DNA from: CAVSUR01 sp963731285
Lineage (GTDB): Bacteria; Actinomycetota; Actinomycetes; Streptosporangiales; Streptosporangiaceae
Assembly (NCBI GenBank): GCA_963731285.1
Contig: CAVSUR010000002.1
Location: 62,001 to 126,000, forward strand
DNA length: 64,000 nucleotides
Direction of reading: 5' to 3'
In this document: piece by piece, positions 42,532 to 52,291 of the stretch
Layout of the letters: every line of letters begins with the position of its first letter
Numbering within the stretch: the stretch's first letter is position 1
Program-made: the position numbers and the translations under genes
The notes under the pieces: generated by a model
What the model was told of the DNA's origin: nothing
The model's database searches: none
What the model saw: the letters and a program-made list of their open reading frames with translations, nothing else

Positions 42532-43204
42532 TCAGTCGCCGCGCTCGAACCGGAACCCGACCCCGCGCACGGTGGTGATGTACCGCGGGCTGTGCGCGTC
42601 GTCGCCGAGCTTGCGGCGCAGCCAGGAGACGTGCATGTCGAGCGTCTTGGTCGAGCCCCACCACTTGCTGTCCCAGACCTGGCGCATGATCTGCTCGCGG
42701 GTGACGACCTTGCCCGCCTCGGCCACCAGCAGCGCCAGCAGGTCGAACTCCTTGGAGGTGAGCTCGATCTCGGCGTCGCCGAGCCAGGCCCGGCGCGCGT
42801 CGGGGTCGATCCGGACGCCCTGCACGACCTGGGTCTCCGAGGCGCCCGCGGCGCAGCAGCGCCCGCACCCGGGCCAGCAGCTCGGCCAGCCGGAACGGCT
42901 TGGTGACGTAGTCGTCGGCGCCGGCGTCCAGGCCGATCACGGTGTCCACCTCGTCGGCGCGCGCGGTCAGGATCAGCACCGGCACGGACTGGCCCGCCGA
43001 CCGGATCCGGCGGCAGACCTCCAGGCCGTCGATGCGCGGCAGCCCGATGTCCAGCACGATGAGGTCGATGCCGCCGCCGCGGGCGGCCTCCAGGGTGCCC
43101 GGCCCGTCGGCGGCCACGCCGACCTCGTAGCCCTCGCGCCGCAGCGCCCGGGCCAGCGGCTCGGAGATGGCCGGATCATCCTCGGCAAGCAGAACGCAGG
43201 TCAT
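42532..43204 (-). CDS. OmpR/PhoB-family response regulator (one apparent frameshift)
   Basis: The receiver domain starts MTCVLLAEDDPAISEPLARA, with Asp52 in DLIVLDIGLPRIDG as the phosphorylation site, LILTARADEVDTVIGLDAGA and the conserved Lys in DYVTKPF. The DNA-binding winged helix lies in another frame after a shift near 42850: RAWLGDAEIELTSKEFDLLA, VVTREQIMRQVWD, KTLDMHVSWLRRKLGD and ITTVRGVGFRFE. Its partner kinase gene follows on the same strand. It would bind direct repeats near target promoters. Confidence 0.9.
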
Positions 43205-43330
43205 GCACCGATGGTAGGCCGCCGCGCGAGTACTGCCCGCACGCTGGCCGCGCCCGCGCCCGATATCACCCTGCGGGGTGCCCGCGGCGCCCCGCCCTGG
43301 GCTACCTCGGCCCGCCCGGGGCCGCCCAGG

Positions 43331-44875
43331 TCAGACCGGCGTGACGCCGTGCCGGCGGCGGGAGAACGACCGGTCCTTGCCCGCCGCGGCGGCGAACCGC
43401 CGGATCAGCTCGGCCCGCAGGTCCTCGGGCTCGACGACGTCGTCGACGACCAGCTCGCCGGCCAGCCGCAGCACGTCGATGTCCGGCTCGTACTCGGCGC
43501 GCAGCCGCGCGACCTCGGCGCTCCCGCTCCGCCTGGTCGGTGATCGCGGCCAGCTTGTTGTAGTAGACGGCGTTGACCGCCGCCTCGGCGCCCATGACCG
43601 CGATCTTGGCGGTGGGCAGCGCCAGCGTGGCGTCCGGCTCGAAGCCCGGGCCGGCCATGGCGTACAGGCCGGCGCCGTAGGCCTTGCGGACGATGACGCA
43701 GATCTTCGGCACGGTGGCCTCGGACACCGCGCTGATCATCTTGGCGCCGTGCCGGATGATGCCCTGCCGCTCCACCGCCGTGCCGACCATGAAGCCGGGC
43801 ACGTCGGCCAGGAACAGCAGCGGCACGCTGAACGCGTCGCACAGCTGGATGAACCGGGCGCGCCTTGTCGGCCGAGTCGACGAACAGCACGCCGCCCTTG
43901 AACATCGGGTTGTTGGCGACCACCCCGATCGGCTGGCCGTCCAGCCGGGCGAAGCCGACGACGAGCTCGCGGCGCCCACAGCGCGTGGATCTCGAACAGC
44001 GAGCCGGCGTCGACCAGCCCGCGCACGTATCGGCGCATGTCGAAGGCCTGCCGCTCGCTGGCCGGCACCAGGGCCCGCAGGTCGGCCGGCTCCGGCTCGC
44101 CCGGCGGCGCCTGCCGGCGGCCGCTGCCGCCAGTTGCCGGGCAGGTAGGACAGGTAGCCGCGGACCGCCTCGATGCGCCTGCTCCTCGGTCGCGGCCAGG
44201 TGGTGCCCGCAGCCGGAGACGGTGCAGTGCATCCGGGCGCCGCCCATCTCCTCCAGCGTGGTCTGCTCGCTGACCACCATCTCGACCATCCGCGGGCTGC
44301 CCAGGTACATCGAGGCGTTGCCGTCCACCATGGCGACGAAGTCGCAGAACGCGGGGATGTAGGCGCCGCCGGCCGCGGACGGGCCGAACAGCGCGCACAC
44401 CTGCGGGATCGAGCCGGAGGCGCGGACCTGGGTGTGGAAGATCTTGCCGGCGCCGCGGCGGCCGGGGAACATCTCCACCTGGTCGGTGATCCGGGCGCCG
44501 GCCGAGTCGACCAGGTAGACCATCGGGATCCCGTCCGTAGGCCTTCTCGATGATCCGGATGATCTTCTCGACCGTCCGGGCGCCCCAGGAGCCGGCCTTG
44601 ACCGTCGAGTCGTTGGCCATCAGCGCCACCGGCCGGCCGTCGATGGTCGCGGTGCCGGTGATGACCCCGTCGGCGGGCAGGCCGTCGGCCAGCACGTTGG
44701 CGAACGCGCCGTCCTCGGTGAAGCTGCCCTCGTCGGCCAGCAGCGCGATCCGGTCCCGGGCGAACAGCTTGCCCGCGGCCGCGGCGGCCTCGTGGTACCG
44801 GGCGGCGCCGCCGCCCTCGATCCCGGCCCGGATCTTGGCCAGGTCGGAGTGGCCGGATCCGGCGTGGTCGGTCAC
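43331..44875 (-). CDS. Acyl-CoA carboxylase carboxyltransferase (beta) subunit (several apparent frameshifts)
   Basis: The joined reading matches biotin-dependent carboxyltransferases: ARDRIALLADEGSFTEDGAF, GVITGTATIDGRPVALMAND, YLVDSAGARITDQVEMFPG, FGPSAAGGAYIPAFCDFVAM, VGFARLDGQPIGVVANNPMF, FLADVPGFMVGTAVERQGII and RKAYGAGLYAMAGPGFEPD. The end DRSFSRRRHGVTPV stops at 43331. Five or more frame changes are spread over the gene. Its neighbour is HMG-CoA lyase, which suggests 3-methylcrotonyl-CoA carboxylation in leucine breakdown; that is inference. A start at 44906 (MTDNTVTD, inside a short repeat) would also fit with one indel. Confidence 0.82.
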
Positions 44876-44928
44876 GGTGTTCGTCGGTCACGGTGTTGTC
44901 CGTCACGGGCGCGAGCGTACCCGCCGCC

Positions 44929-45845
44929 TCAGGCGGGGATGGTGCGGGTGCGCGGGCCAGCGCGCAGCACCTGGGACGGGAGCTGGCGGCCGATGATGCG
45001 CTCGGCGTCGGCCGCCGCCTCGATCATCGCCTCCAGGTCGATGCCGGTCGCGACGCCCATGTCCTCGACCATGTGCACGAGTTCCTCGGTGGCGATGTTG
45101 CCGGTGGCGCCGGGCGCGTAGGGGCAGCCGCCGAGACCGCCGACCGAGGCGTCGAAGTCGGCGACGCCCAGCTCCAGCGCGGTCAGCACGTTGGCCAGGC
45201 CGGTCCCGCGGGTGTTGTGGAAGTGCAGGTTGAGCGTTCATCTCCGGGTGCGCGGACCGGAACTCGCCGACCAGCGCGCCGCACCCGGCCGGGGGTGGCC
45301 ATGCCGGTGGTGTCGCCGAAGGAGATGGTGTCGGCGCCGTCGGCGACAGCCCGGCCGGCCACCGCCAGCACCCGCTCGACCGGGACGTCGCCCTCATACG
45401 GGCAGCCCCACGCGGTGGACACGATGACCTGGCAGCTGGCCGCGCGCTGGTGTGCCTCGTCGATGATCGCCGCGATGTCGTCCAGCGACTGCCCGGTGCT
45501 GCGGCCGACGTTCTTGCGGTTGTGGGTGTCGGACGCGGACACCACGGCCTCGATCTCGGTGACCCCGGCGTCCAGGGCCCGGCGGGCGCCGCGCAGGTTC
45601 GGCACCAGCGCCGAGTAGCGCACCGACGGCGCCCGGCTGATCCCGCGCCAGACCTCGTCCGCGTCGGCCATCTGCGGGATCGCGTCGGCCCGGACGAACG
45701 ACACCGCCTCGATCCGGCGCACCCCGGTGGCCGACAGCCGGTCGATCAGCTCGATCTTGGCCTGGGTCGGGACCGGCTCCTCGTTCTGCAGGCCGTCCCG
45801 CGGCCCGACCTCGCGAACCGAGATCACCCTGGGAAGATCACTCAC
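44929..45845 (-). CDS. Hydroxymethylglutaryl-CoA lyase (two apparent frameshifts)
   Basis: VSDLPRVISVREVGPRDGLQ starts the TIM-barrel, with the catalytic Arg and metal Asp in VGPRDGLQ. Then come RIEAVSFVRADAIPQMADAD, TEIEAVVSASDTHNRKNVGR and DTISFGDTTGMATP. The metal-ligand strand (LHFHNTRG) falls in the frameshifted stretch near 45215-45290. VADFDASVGGLGGCPYAPGA with the active-site Cys and GNIATEELVHMVEDMG follow. The enzyme cleaves HMG-CoA to acetyl-CoA and acetoacetate. GTG 45845 has AAAGG upstream. It lies 53 bases before the carboxyltransferase gene on the same strand. Confidence 0.9.
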
Positions 45846-45894
45846 CTGGCGCCCTTTCACGCGGCGGAGTTGTCGTCCGGCCTGCCTGCCCCGC

Positions 45895-46410
45895 TCAGCG
45901 GTCCTCCCGGGCCAGCCGGGTCTGCTCGTATTCGACCAGATGGAACATCAGCGACTGAACCCGCTCGACACCGGGAATCTCGGTCAGCACGAGCTGGCCG
46001 TGCTCGCCGGCCGACTCGACGACCAGGCGGCCGCAGCCCAGCAGCCGGTCCAGCGGGCCGCGGGAGAACGAAACGTCGCTGATCCGCAGCAGCGGGAAGT
46101 CCCGGCCGGTGCGGGTCAGCAGGCCGCTGCGCAGCCGGAACCGGCGGGTGGTCAGCTCGTAGAGCGTGGTCCGCCAGCGCAGCAGCGGGACGGCGACCCA
46201 GATGACCACGGCCAGCAGGCCGACCGCGGCGACCGCGAGGCGGCTCACGGCCGCGTACTGCCCCAGCGGCAACACGATGAGCAGCAAAAGGACCGCGAGC
46301 GCGATCAGGACCAGCAGCACCAGCGGCCGCAGCAGCACCTTCCAGTGCGGGTGCAGCCGCAGTACCAGCTGCTCGCCCGGGGCCAGGGCGGTTTCGTCCA
46401 TAGCCGACAT
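45895..46410 (-). CDS. Bacterial PH-domain (DUF304-like) membrane protein
   Basis: The 171-residue protein begins MSAMDETALAPGEQLVLRLH, has two close transmembrane segments (LLRPLVLLVLIALAVLLLLI and SRLAVAAVGLLAVVIWVAVP), then a bacterial PH domain (TTLYELTTRRFRLRSGLLTR, DFPLLRISDVSFSRGPLDRL). It is a cytoplasmic domain on a membrane hairpin; the function in actinobacteria is unknown. A second PH-domain protein lies at 59088-59802. The start could also be ATG 46401. Confidence 0.82.
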   Translation of the reverse strand: MSAMDETALAPGEQLVLRLHPHWKVLLRPLVLLVLIALAVLLLLIVLPLGQYAAVSRLAVAAVGLLAVVIWVAVPLLRWRTTLYELTTRRFRLRSGLLTRTGRDFPLLRISDVSFSRGPLDRLLGCGRLVVESAGEHGQLVLTEIPGVERVQSLMFHLVEYEQTRLAREDR

Positions 46411-46471
46411 CGTGGCACGCAATCCGGCCCAGCGCGCGCGGCGTGGCCGGAGGAGCCGGTGGGCGACTCGG

Positions 46472-47260
46472 TCAGCGCAGGTGCACCACGTCACCGGCGC
46501 TGACCGGGACGAGGCCGCCGCCGGTGTCGACCACCAGCCGCCCGGCCGCGTCGACGTCGTCGGCCCGCCCGGTGAGCAGCCGGCCGCCGGGCAGCTGCAC
46601 CCGCACCTGCTGGCCGACCGTGGCGCACAGCTCCAGGTACTCCGCTCGCAGCCCGCTGGCCTGCGGGTCACCGGGCGGCGCGGCGTCCCGCCAGCGCAGG
46701 TACCAGTCCGCCAGCCCAGCCAGCAAGGCGGCCAGCACCGCGTCCCGGCCGGCGGCCACGGCGCCCAGCTGGGCCAGCGAGACGGGGGCCGGGGCGCCCG
46801 CGCCGGCGGCCGGGGCGGCGGTGAGGTTCATCCCGATGCCGATGACCACGGCGCCGGCCTGCTGCTCGGCCAGGATGCCGGCCAGCTTGCCCCCGCCGGC
46901 CAGCACGTCGTTGGGCCATTTGAGGCGGGCGTCGACGGCGGTGCTCGCGCGTACCGCAGCGGCCGCGGCGACCCCGGCCAGCAGCGGCAGCCAGGCCCGT
47001 CGGGCCGGCGGGACGGCCGCCGGGCGCAGTAGCACCGAGCAGGCCAGCGCCGCGCCGGGCACCGTGATCCAGCTACGGGCCAGCCGTCCCCGGCCAGCCG
47101 TCTGCACATCCGCCACCAGCACCGACCCCTCGGGCGCCCCGCGGACCGCGGCCGCGAGCAGGTCGGCGTTGGTAGAGCCGGTTTCTGCCACCACGACGGG
47201 CGGCCGCCAGAAGCCGGCCGCCGCCTGCGATCCCGTTCCGCTCGTCATCTCGTCCGCCAT
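46472..47260 (-). CDS. birA: Biotin--[acetyl-CoA-carboxylase] ligase
   Basis: The 262-residue enzyme attaches biotin to carrier lysines such as that in the carboxylase subunit at 53676-55430. It shows VVVAETGSTNADLLAAAVRG, VADVQTAGRGRLARSWIT (the biotin/ATP loop GRGR), LKWPNDVLAGGGKLAGILAE, VIGIGMNLTAAP and a C-terminal SH3-like domain (GRLLTGRADDVDAAGRLVVD). There is no N-terminal helix-turn-helix, so it is a monofunctional ligase and not a repressor. ATG 47260 or 47248 could be the start. It is divergent from the membrane protein gene at 47345. Confidence 0.92.
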   Translation of the reverse strand: MADEMTSGTGSQAAAGFWRPPVVVAETGSTNADLLAAAVRGAPEGSVLVADVQTAGRGRLARSWITVPGAALACSVLLRPAAVPPARRAWLPLLAGVAAAAAVRASTAVDARLKWPNDVLAGGGKLAGILAEQQAGAVVIGIGMNLTAAPAAGAGAPAPVSLAQLGAVAAGRDAVLAALLAGLADWYLRWRDAAPPGDPQASGLRAEYLELCATVGQQVRVQLPGGRLLTGRADDVDAAGRLVVDTGGGLVPVSAGDVVHLR

Positions 47261-47344
47261 TGTGATGCGCCGGGGTAGCCTGGGGCCGCGCCGGGTACCC
47301 GCAGCCGATCTCAAGGGAAGCAGTGGCCGATCTCAGGCTCAGTA

Positions 47345-49205
47345 ATGAGCGCGACAGCGAGCAGCCGTCGCCGGACCGGGCCGGCTCCGCCGGGCGCGCC
47401 GGCTGCAGCAGGCAGCGCCGCGCCGGCCGGGGCGCGGTCGGCGGCGGCGCAGGCGCTGCGGCGGGCGGCTCAGGGGGCGGCCGCGGAGGTCACCCCGCAG
47501 GCCCTGTGGCACCGGCACCGGCTGATCACCATCGCGGTGGTCATCGGCCTGGTGCCGCGCGTGCTCGCCGTGCTCGCATTCCGCCCCGCGCTGCTGACCG
47601 CCGACTCGTTCCTGTACATGCAGGAAGCCACTACCCGCAGCCTGGGCGTGATCCGCCCGTCCGGCTACTCGGTGCTGCTGGCGCTGGTCCAGATCCTGCC
47701 GCAGCCGCTGCTGGCGGTGACGATCCTCCAGCACCTGATGGGCCTGGCGGTGGCCGTGATCGTCTACGCGCTGCTGCGGTACTGGGGGCTGCCCGGCTGG
47801 GGGGCGACGCTGGCCGCGCTGCCGGTGCTGCTGGACACCCGCGAGATCGCGCTGGAGTCCTACATCCTGCCGGACACCCTGTTCTGCCTGGTGCTCATGG
47901 TCATGGTCGCGCTGCTGCTGACCAAGGCCGCGCCGCGGCGCTGGCAGTGCGCGGCCGCCGGGCTGCTGATGGCCTACCTGACCGTGCTGCGCGGCAACGG
48001 ACTGCCGCTGGCGGTGATCGTCGCGGTGTTCCTGCTCATCCGGCGGGTCGGCTGGCGGTCGCTGGCCGCGACCGCCGCGGCGTTCGCGATCCCGGTGCTG
48101 GGCTACGTCCTGGTCTTCCACTCCGAGCACGGCCAGTTCAACCTGACCAGCAGCGACGGTATGTTCCTGTGGTCGCGCACGACCAGCTTCGCCAACTGCG
48201 CGGTGATCAAGCCGCCGCCGGACCTGGCGCCGCTGTGCCCGGACCGGGAAACCTCGGTCAGGGCCGCGAAAGCGCCGGCCTGGTCGGTGCCCGCGCTGCT
48301 GAGCGAGCCGACGCCGGCCGACTACCTGTGGTCCTCGGGCGCGTGGTGGCGGCACGACGCCCATCCGGGCATCAGCGCCCACAACAACGCGCTGGCGACG
48401 CGGTTCGCGCTGGACGCGATCTCGGCGCAGCCGCTGGACTACCTGAAGGTCAGCGCCAGGGACGTGCTGCTGACCTTCATCGCCACCGACCGGCCGCAGA
48501 GCCACGCGGCGATGACCTTCACCGTCGCGCCGCACATCGCGCGGCTGCCGGCCTACTACGCCCGGGACATCCGCCAGTACGCCGGCACCACCGTCAACAC
48601 CCATCCGGTCTACCCGTACGCGTACTTCCTGTTCCTCTACCAGCAGCCGGTGTACTTCCCCGGGCTGGTGTTCGCCGCCGTGGTGCTGGCCGGGCTGGGC
48701 GGCGCGGCGCGCCGCTGGCGGCACTGGGGCGGCCCGGCGGCGCTGCCCTGGGCGCTCGCCGCGGTCAGCATCGTGTCCCCGGCGCTGCTGACCCAGTCGC
48801 TGTACCGGTACACGATGGTCGCCATCCCGCTGTCCTGCCTGGCCGCCGGGCTGGTGTTCGCCCGGCCCGCGGCGGCCGCGGTCCAGCCGGCTGGGCCTGC
48901 CGAGCCGGCCGCCGCCGAGCCCCCCGTGCCCGAGCCGCCGCCGCCGACCGGCCGCCGCCGAGCCCGCCGTGCCCGAGCCGGCCGCGGCGGAACCCGGGCT
49001 CGTCCGGGGTCCCTTCGAGCCCGTCCAGTCCAGGTCGGACGCCGCCAGAGCGGCGCCCGGGCCCGCCGGGGACCCGTTCGAGCTCGCCGATGCCGGGCCG
49101 GAACCCGCCGGGCCCGGGCGTGCGGCAGCCCCGGCCCCCTCCGAGCCCGCGGCCGGCCCCGGGCCCGCGGACGCCGAACCGGGTAGCGGCGGCCAGCAGC
49201 GCTAG
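47345..49205 (+). CDS. Polytopic membrane protein, glycosyltransferase-like (one apparent frameshift near the end)
   Basis: After a basic, Ala-rich N-terminus (about 50 residues) the protein has some ten transmembrane segments, with PALLTADSFLYMQEATTRSL in the first large loop. The acidic DS/DSF there is like the first-loop Asp of GT-C glycosyltransferases. Later loops are extracytoplasmic (SFANCAVIKPPPDLAPLC). Such proteins use polyprenyl-phosphate sugars, but no specific family is certain. Near 48950 the frame changes: one frame gives an Arg-rich tail ending at 49186, the other an Ala/Pro/Glu-rich tail (PEPAAAEPGLVRGPFEPVQS) ending at 49205. The second has the composition of the preceding PEPPPPT repeats and is preferred. 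Confidence 0.75.
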
Positions 49206-49250
49206 CCGGGGCAGCCCCAGCCACCTCGCCGCTGGCCTACCCTGTCCGGC

Positions 49251-50879
49251 ATGACCATCGAAGTCCGCCCGCCGCGCGACGGCTCCCTTCCCGACCCGCA
49301 TACCACCGCGGGCAAGATCGCCGACCTGAACCGGCGCCGGTACGAGGCGGTCCACGCCGGCTCGCAGCGCGCCGTGGAGCGGCAGCACGCCAAGGGCAAG
49401 ATGACCGCGCGGGAGCGCATCGGCGAGCTGCTCGATCCCGGGTCGTTCACCGAGTTCGACGAGCTGGCCCGGCACCGGGCCACCGATTTCGGGATGGCCG
49501 CCAACCGCCCGTACGGCGACGGCGTCGTGACCGGGTACGGCACCATCGACGGCCGGCCGGTGTGCGTGTTCAGCCAGGACTTCACCGTCTTCGGGGGCTC
49601 GCTCGGCGAGGTCTACGGCGAGAAGATCGTCAAGGTGATGGAGCACGCGCTGAAGACCGGCTGCCCGATGATCGGCATCAACGACGGCGGCGGCGCGCGG
49701 ATCCAGGAGGGCGTGGTCGCGCTCGGCCTGTTCGCGGAGATCTTCTACCGCAACGTGATCGCCTCCGGGGTGATCCCGCAGATCTCGCTGATCATGGGGC
49801 CGTGCGCGGGCGGCGCGGTGTACTCCCCCGCGATCACCGACTTCACCCTGATGGTGGAGCACATCTCGCACATGTTCATCACCGGTCCGGACGTGATCAA
49901 GACCGTCACCGGCGAGGAGGTGAGCTTCGAGGAGCTGGGCGGCGCGCATGCGCACAACACCAAGTCCGGGGTGGCCCACTACCAGGCCCGCGACGAGCGC
50001 GACTGCCTCGCGTTCGCCCGCGACCTGCTGTCCTACCTGCCGTCGAACAACCTGGAGGAGCCGCCGCGCGCCGCCGACCCGGAGATCGACCCGCAGTCGG
50101 TGCTGGAGATCAGCGCCGCCGACGCGATGCTCGACACGGTGATCCCGGACTCGCCGAATCAGCCCTATGACATGCATGAGGTAGTCACGGCCGTGCTGGA
50201 CTCCGGGGAGTTCCTGGAGATCCACGCAGGCTTCGCGCAGAACATCATCGTCGGGTTCGGCCGGGTGGACGGCTGGTCGGTCGGCGTGGTGGCCAACCAG
50301 CCGATGCACTTCGCCGGCTGCCTGGACATCGACGCCTCGGAGAAGGCGGCGCGATTCGTGCGCACCTGTGACGCGTTCGGCATCCCGGTCGTCACGTTCG
50401 TGGATGTGCCGGGATTCCTGCCCGGAACCGGCCAGGAATGGAACGGCATCATCCGCCGCGGCGCCAAGCTGATCTACGCCTATGCCGAGGCGACCGTGCC
50501 CAAGATCACGGTGATTACCCGCAAGGCCTACGGGGGCGCCTACGACGTGATGGGGTCCAAGCACCTCGGCGGTGACGTCAACCTGGCCTGGCCGACCGCC
50601 CAGATCGCCGTGATGGGCGCGCAGGGCGCGGTGAACATCCTGTACCGGCGGGAGCTGGCCGCGATCGAGGATCCGCAGCAGCAGGCGGCCTTGCGCGAGC
50701 AGCGGGTCACCGAGTACGAGGACACCCTGGCCAACCCCTACATCGCGGCCGAGCGCGGCTACGTCGACGCCGTCATCGTCCCGGCCGAGACCCGGCCGGC
50801 GGTGGTCAGGGCGCTGCGCGCGCTGCAGACCAAGCGGCAGACCCTGCCGCCCAAGAAGCACGGGAACATCCCGCTATGA
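49251..50879 (+). CDS. pccB: Propionyl-/acetyl-CoA carboxylase carboxyltransferase (beta) subunit
   Basis: The intact 542-residue protein carries both halves of the carboxyltransferase: DGVVTGYGTIDGRPVCVFSQ, FTVFGGSLGEVYGEKIVKVM, MGPCAGGAVYSPAITDFTLM, VVANQPMHFAGCLDIDASEK, DVPGFLPGTGQEWNGIIRRG and TVITRKAYGGAYDVMGSKHL. The Asp in GGAYDVM is the residue that in actinobacterial enzymes distinguishes propionyl/acetyl-CoA types from others. With the alpha and epsilon subunits at 53.3-55.4 kb it would carboxylate propionyl-CoA to methylmalonyl-CoA. The stop overlaps the next start as ATGA. Confidence 0.93.
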   Translation: MTIEVRPPRDGSLPDPHTTAGKIADLNRRRYEAVHAGSQRAVERQHAKGKMTARERIGELLDPGSFTEFDELARHRATDFGMAANRPYGDGVVTGYGTIDGRPVCVFSQDFTVFGGSLGEVYGEKIVKVMEHALKTGCPMIGINDGGGARIQEGVVALGLFAEIFYRNVIASGVIPQISLIMGPCAGGAVYSPAITDFTLMVEHISHMFITGPDVIKTVTGEEVSFEELGGAHAHNTKSGVAHYQARDERDCLAFARDLLSYLPSNNLEEPPRAADPEIDPQSVLEISAADAMLDTVIPDSPNQPYDMHEVVTAVLDSGEFLEIHAGFAQNIIVGFGRVDGWSVGVVANQPMHFAGCLDIDASEKAARFVRTCDAFGIPVVTFVDVPGFLPGTGQEWNGIIRRGAKLIYAYAEATVPKITVITRKAYGGAYDVMGSKHLGGDVNLAWPTAQIAVMGAQGAVNILYRRELAAIEDPQQQAALREQRVTEYEDTLANPYIAAERGYVDAVIVPAETRPAVVRALRALQTKRQTLPPKKHGNIPL

Positions 50880-52237
50880 GCGACGCATGCGCAGCGGGCG
50901 GAGAAGCGAGCCAGACGGGCACCGCGAGCGACGCATGCGCAGCGGGCGGAGAAGCGAGCCAGACGGGCACCGCGAGCGACGCATGCGCAGCGGGCGGAGA
51001 AGCGAGCCAACGCACCGCGAGCGACGCTTCTGGCCGGCGCCCTGGACCGCTGGCCGGGCTGCTGGTGGCCGACTTCTCCCGGGTGCTGGCCGGCCCGTAC
51101 GCCACCATGCTGCTGGCCGACCTGGGCGCTGACGTGATCAAGGTGGAGGGACCGGACGGCGACGACACCCGGCGGTGGGTCCCGCCCACCCGCGACGGCG
51201 TGGCCACTTACTACCTGGCCATCAACCGGAACAAGCGCTCGGTCGCGCTGAACCTGGCGGCCAAGGCCGACCGGGCCGTGGCTGCGGAGCTGGCCCGCCG
51301 TGCCGACGTCATGGTGGAGAACTTCAAGCCGGGCGGGCTGCGCCGGTTCGGCCTGGACTATGAGAGCGTCAGCGCGGCCAACCCCGGCATCATCTACGCC
51401 TCGGTCACCGGGTTCGGCGAGGAGGGCGGCGCCCAGCTGCCCGGCTACGACATCCTGGTGCAGGCGGTATCCGGACTGATGAGCCTGACCGGCGAGGCGG
51501 ACGGGCCGCCGCTGCGCTCGGGCATCTCGCTGGTCGACATCATCTGCGGCCTGCACACCGCCATCGGCATCTTGTCGGCGCTGCACCACCGGGAGGCCAC
51601 CGGGGCCGGCCAGCGCATCCAGTCCAGCCTGCTGACCTCGGCGCTGTCGGGAATGGCCAACCAGAGCAGCGCGTACGTCGCGGGCGGCAAGGTGCCCTAC
51701 CGGATGGGCAACAACCACCCCAGCCTGTTTCCCTACAACCCGCTGCCCACCGCGGACGGCGAGATGATCATCGCGGTTGGCAATGACCGGCAGTTCGCCG
51801 CGCTGTGCGCGGTCATCGGCGCGCCGGAGCTGGCCGCCGACCCGCGGTACGCGGCCAACGAGGGCCGGACCTCGCGCCGCGAGGAGCTGCGCGCCCTGCT
51901 GGCCGAGCGGCTGGCCGCCCGGCCGTCCGCGCAGTGGTTCGGCGAGCTGACCGCCGCCGGGGTGCCGTGCGGCCCGATCAATACCGTCGAGGGCGGCGTC
52001 GCGCTGGCCGCGCAGCTGGGCCTGGAGCCGGTCGTCACCGCCGGGGAGGGCCGGACCGGGGTGCCGTCGATCAGGAACCCGCTGACGTTCTCGGCCACGC
52101 CACCGCGCTACGACCTGCCGCCGCCCGCCCTCGACGAGCACGGCGACCAGATCCGCGCCTGGCTGGCCGCAGCCGGCCCCGGCATGACCCCGGACAGCCC
52201 CGGACAGCACTCTCAGTTATCCGAAGATGGCTCTTAG
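50876..52237 (+). CDS. CaiB/BaiF-family (class III) CoA-transferase with N-terminal repeats
   Basis: After a 50-residue repeat region the 453-residue protein shows the class III CoA-transferase order: LVADFSRVLAGPYATMLLAD, LGADVIKVEGPDGDDTRRW, YYLAINRNKRSVALNL, DVMVENFKPGGLRRFGLDY, VTGFGEEGGAQLPGYDILVQ and SLVDIICGLHTAIGILSALH. The catalytic Asp lies in the position after NKRSVALNL...DVMVENFKPG in this family. It moves CoA between carboxylic acids. The ATG overlaps the stop of the carboxyltransferase gene as ATGA, so the start includes the repeats. Its place inside the carboxylase locus suggests activation of a substrate feeding the propionyl-CoA route. Confidence 0.9.
   Translation: MSDACAAGGEASQTGTASDACAAGGEASQTGTASDACAAGGEASQRTASDASGRRPGPLAGLLVADFSRVLAGPYATMLLADLGADVIKVEGPDGDDTRRWVPPTRDGVATYYLAINRNKRSVALNLAAKADRAVAAELARRADVMVENFKPGGLRRFGLDYESVSAANPGIIYASVTGFGEEGGAQLPGYDILVQAVSGLMSLTGEADGPPLRSGISLVDIICGLHTAIGILSALHHREATGAGQRIQSSLLTSALSGMANQSSAYVAGGKVPYRMGNNHPSLFPYNPLPTADGEMIIAVGNDRQFAALCAVIGAPELAADPRYAANEGRTSRREELRALLAERLAARPSAQWFGELTAAGVPCGPINTVEGGVALAAQLGLEPVVTAGEGRTGVPSIRNPLTFSATPPRYDLPPPALDEHGDQIRAWLAAAGPGMTPDSPGQHSQLSEDGS
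50879..51019. repeat. 48-bp in-frame tandem repeat (three copies)
   Basis: Units 50879-50926 and 50927-50974 are identical over 48 bases. The third, 50975-51019, has lost three bases, and a short fourth start (AGCGACGC) follows. Each encodes SDACAAGGEASQTGTA or its shortened form, so the frame is kept. Units contain GCATGC and TGCGCA. It directly follows the ATGA overlap and is translated as the first 50 residues of the CoA-transferase. Confidence 0.95.
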
Positions 52238-52291
52238 TCATCTGATCCGGCGGGCCGGTCGGTCCCCGGGGCTACTAGAGTCTTGAGTGCC

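Noticed and set aside
38017..45845. An integrated mobile element as the cause of the broken genes
   Set aside because: No integrase, transposase, flanking repeats or change of composition is seen; the genes are ordinary chromosomal families.
50879..51019. CRISPR array
   Set aside because: The 48-base units are directly contiguous without spacers and are translated in frame.
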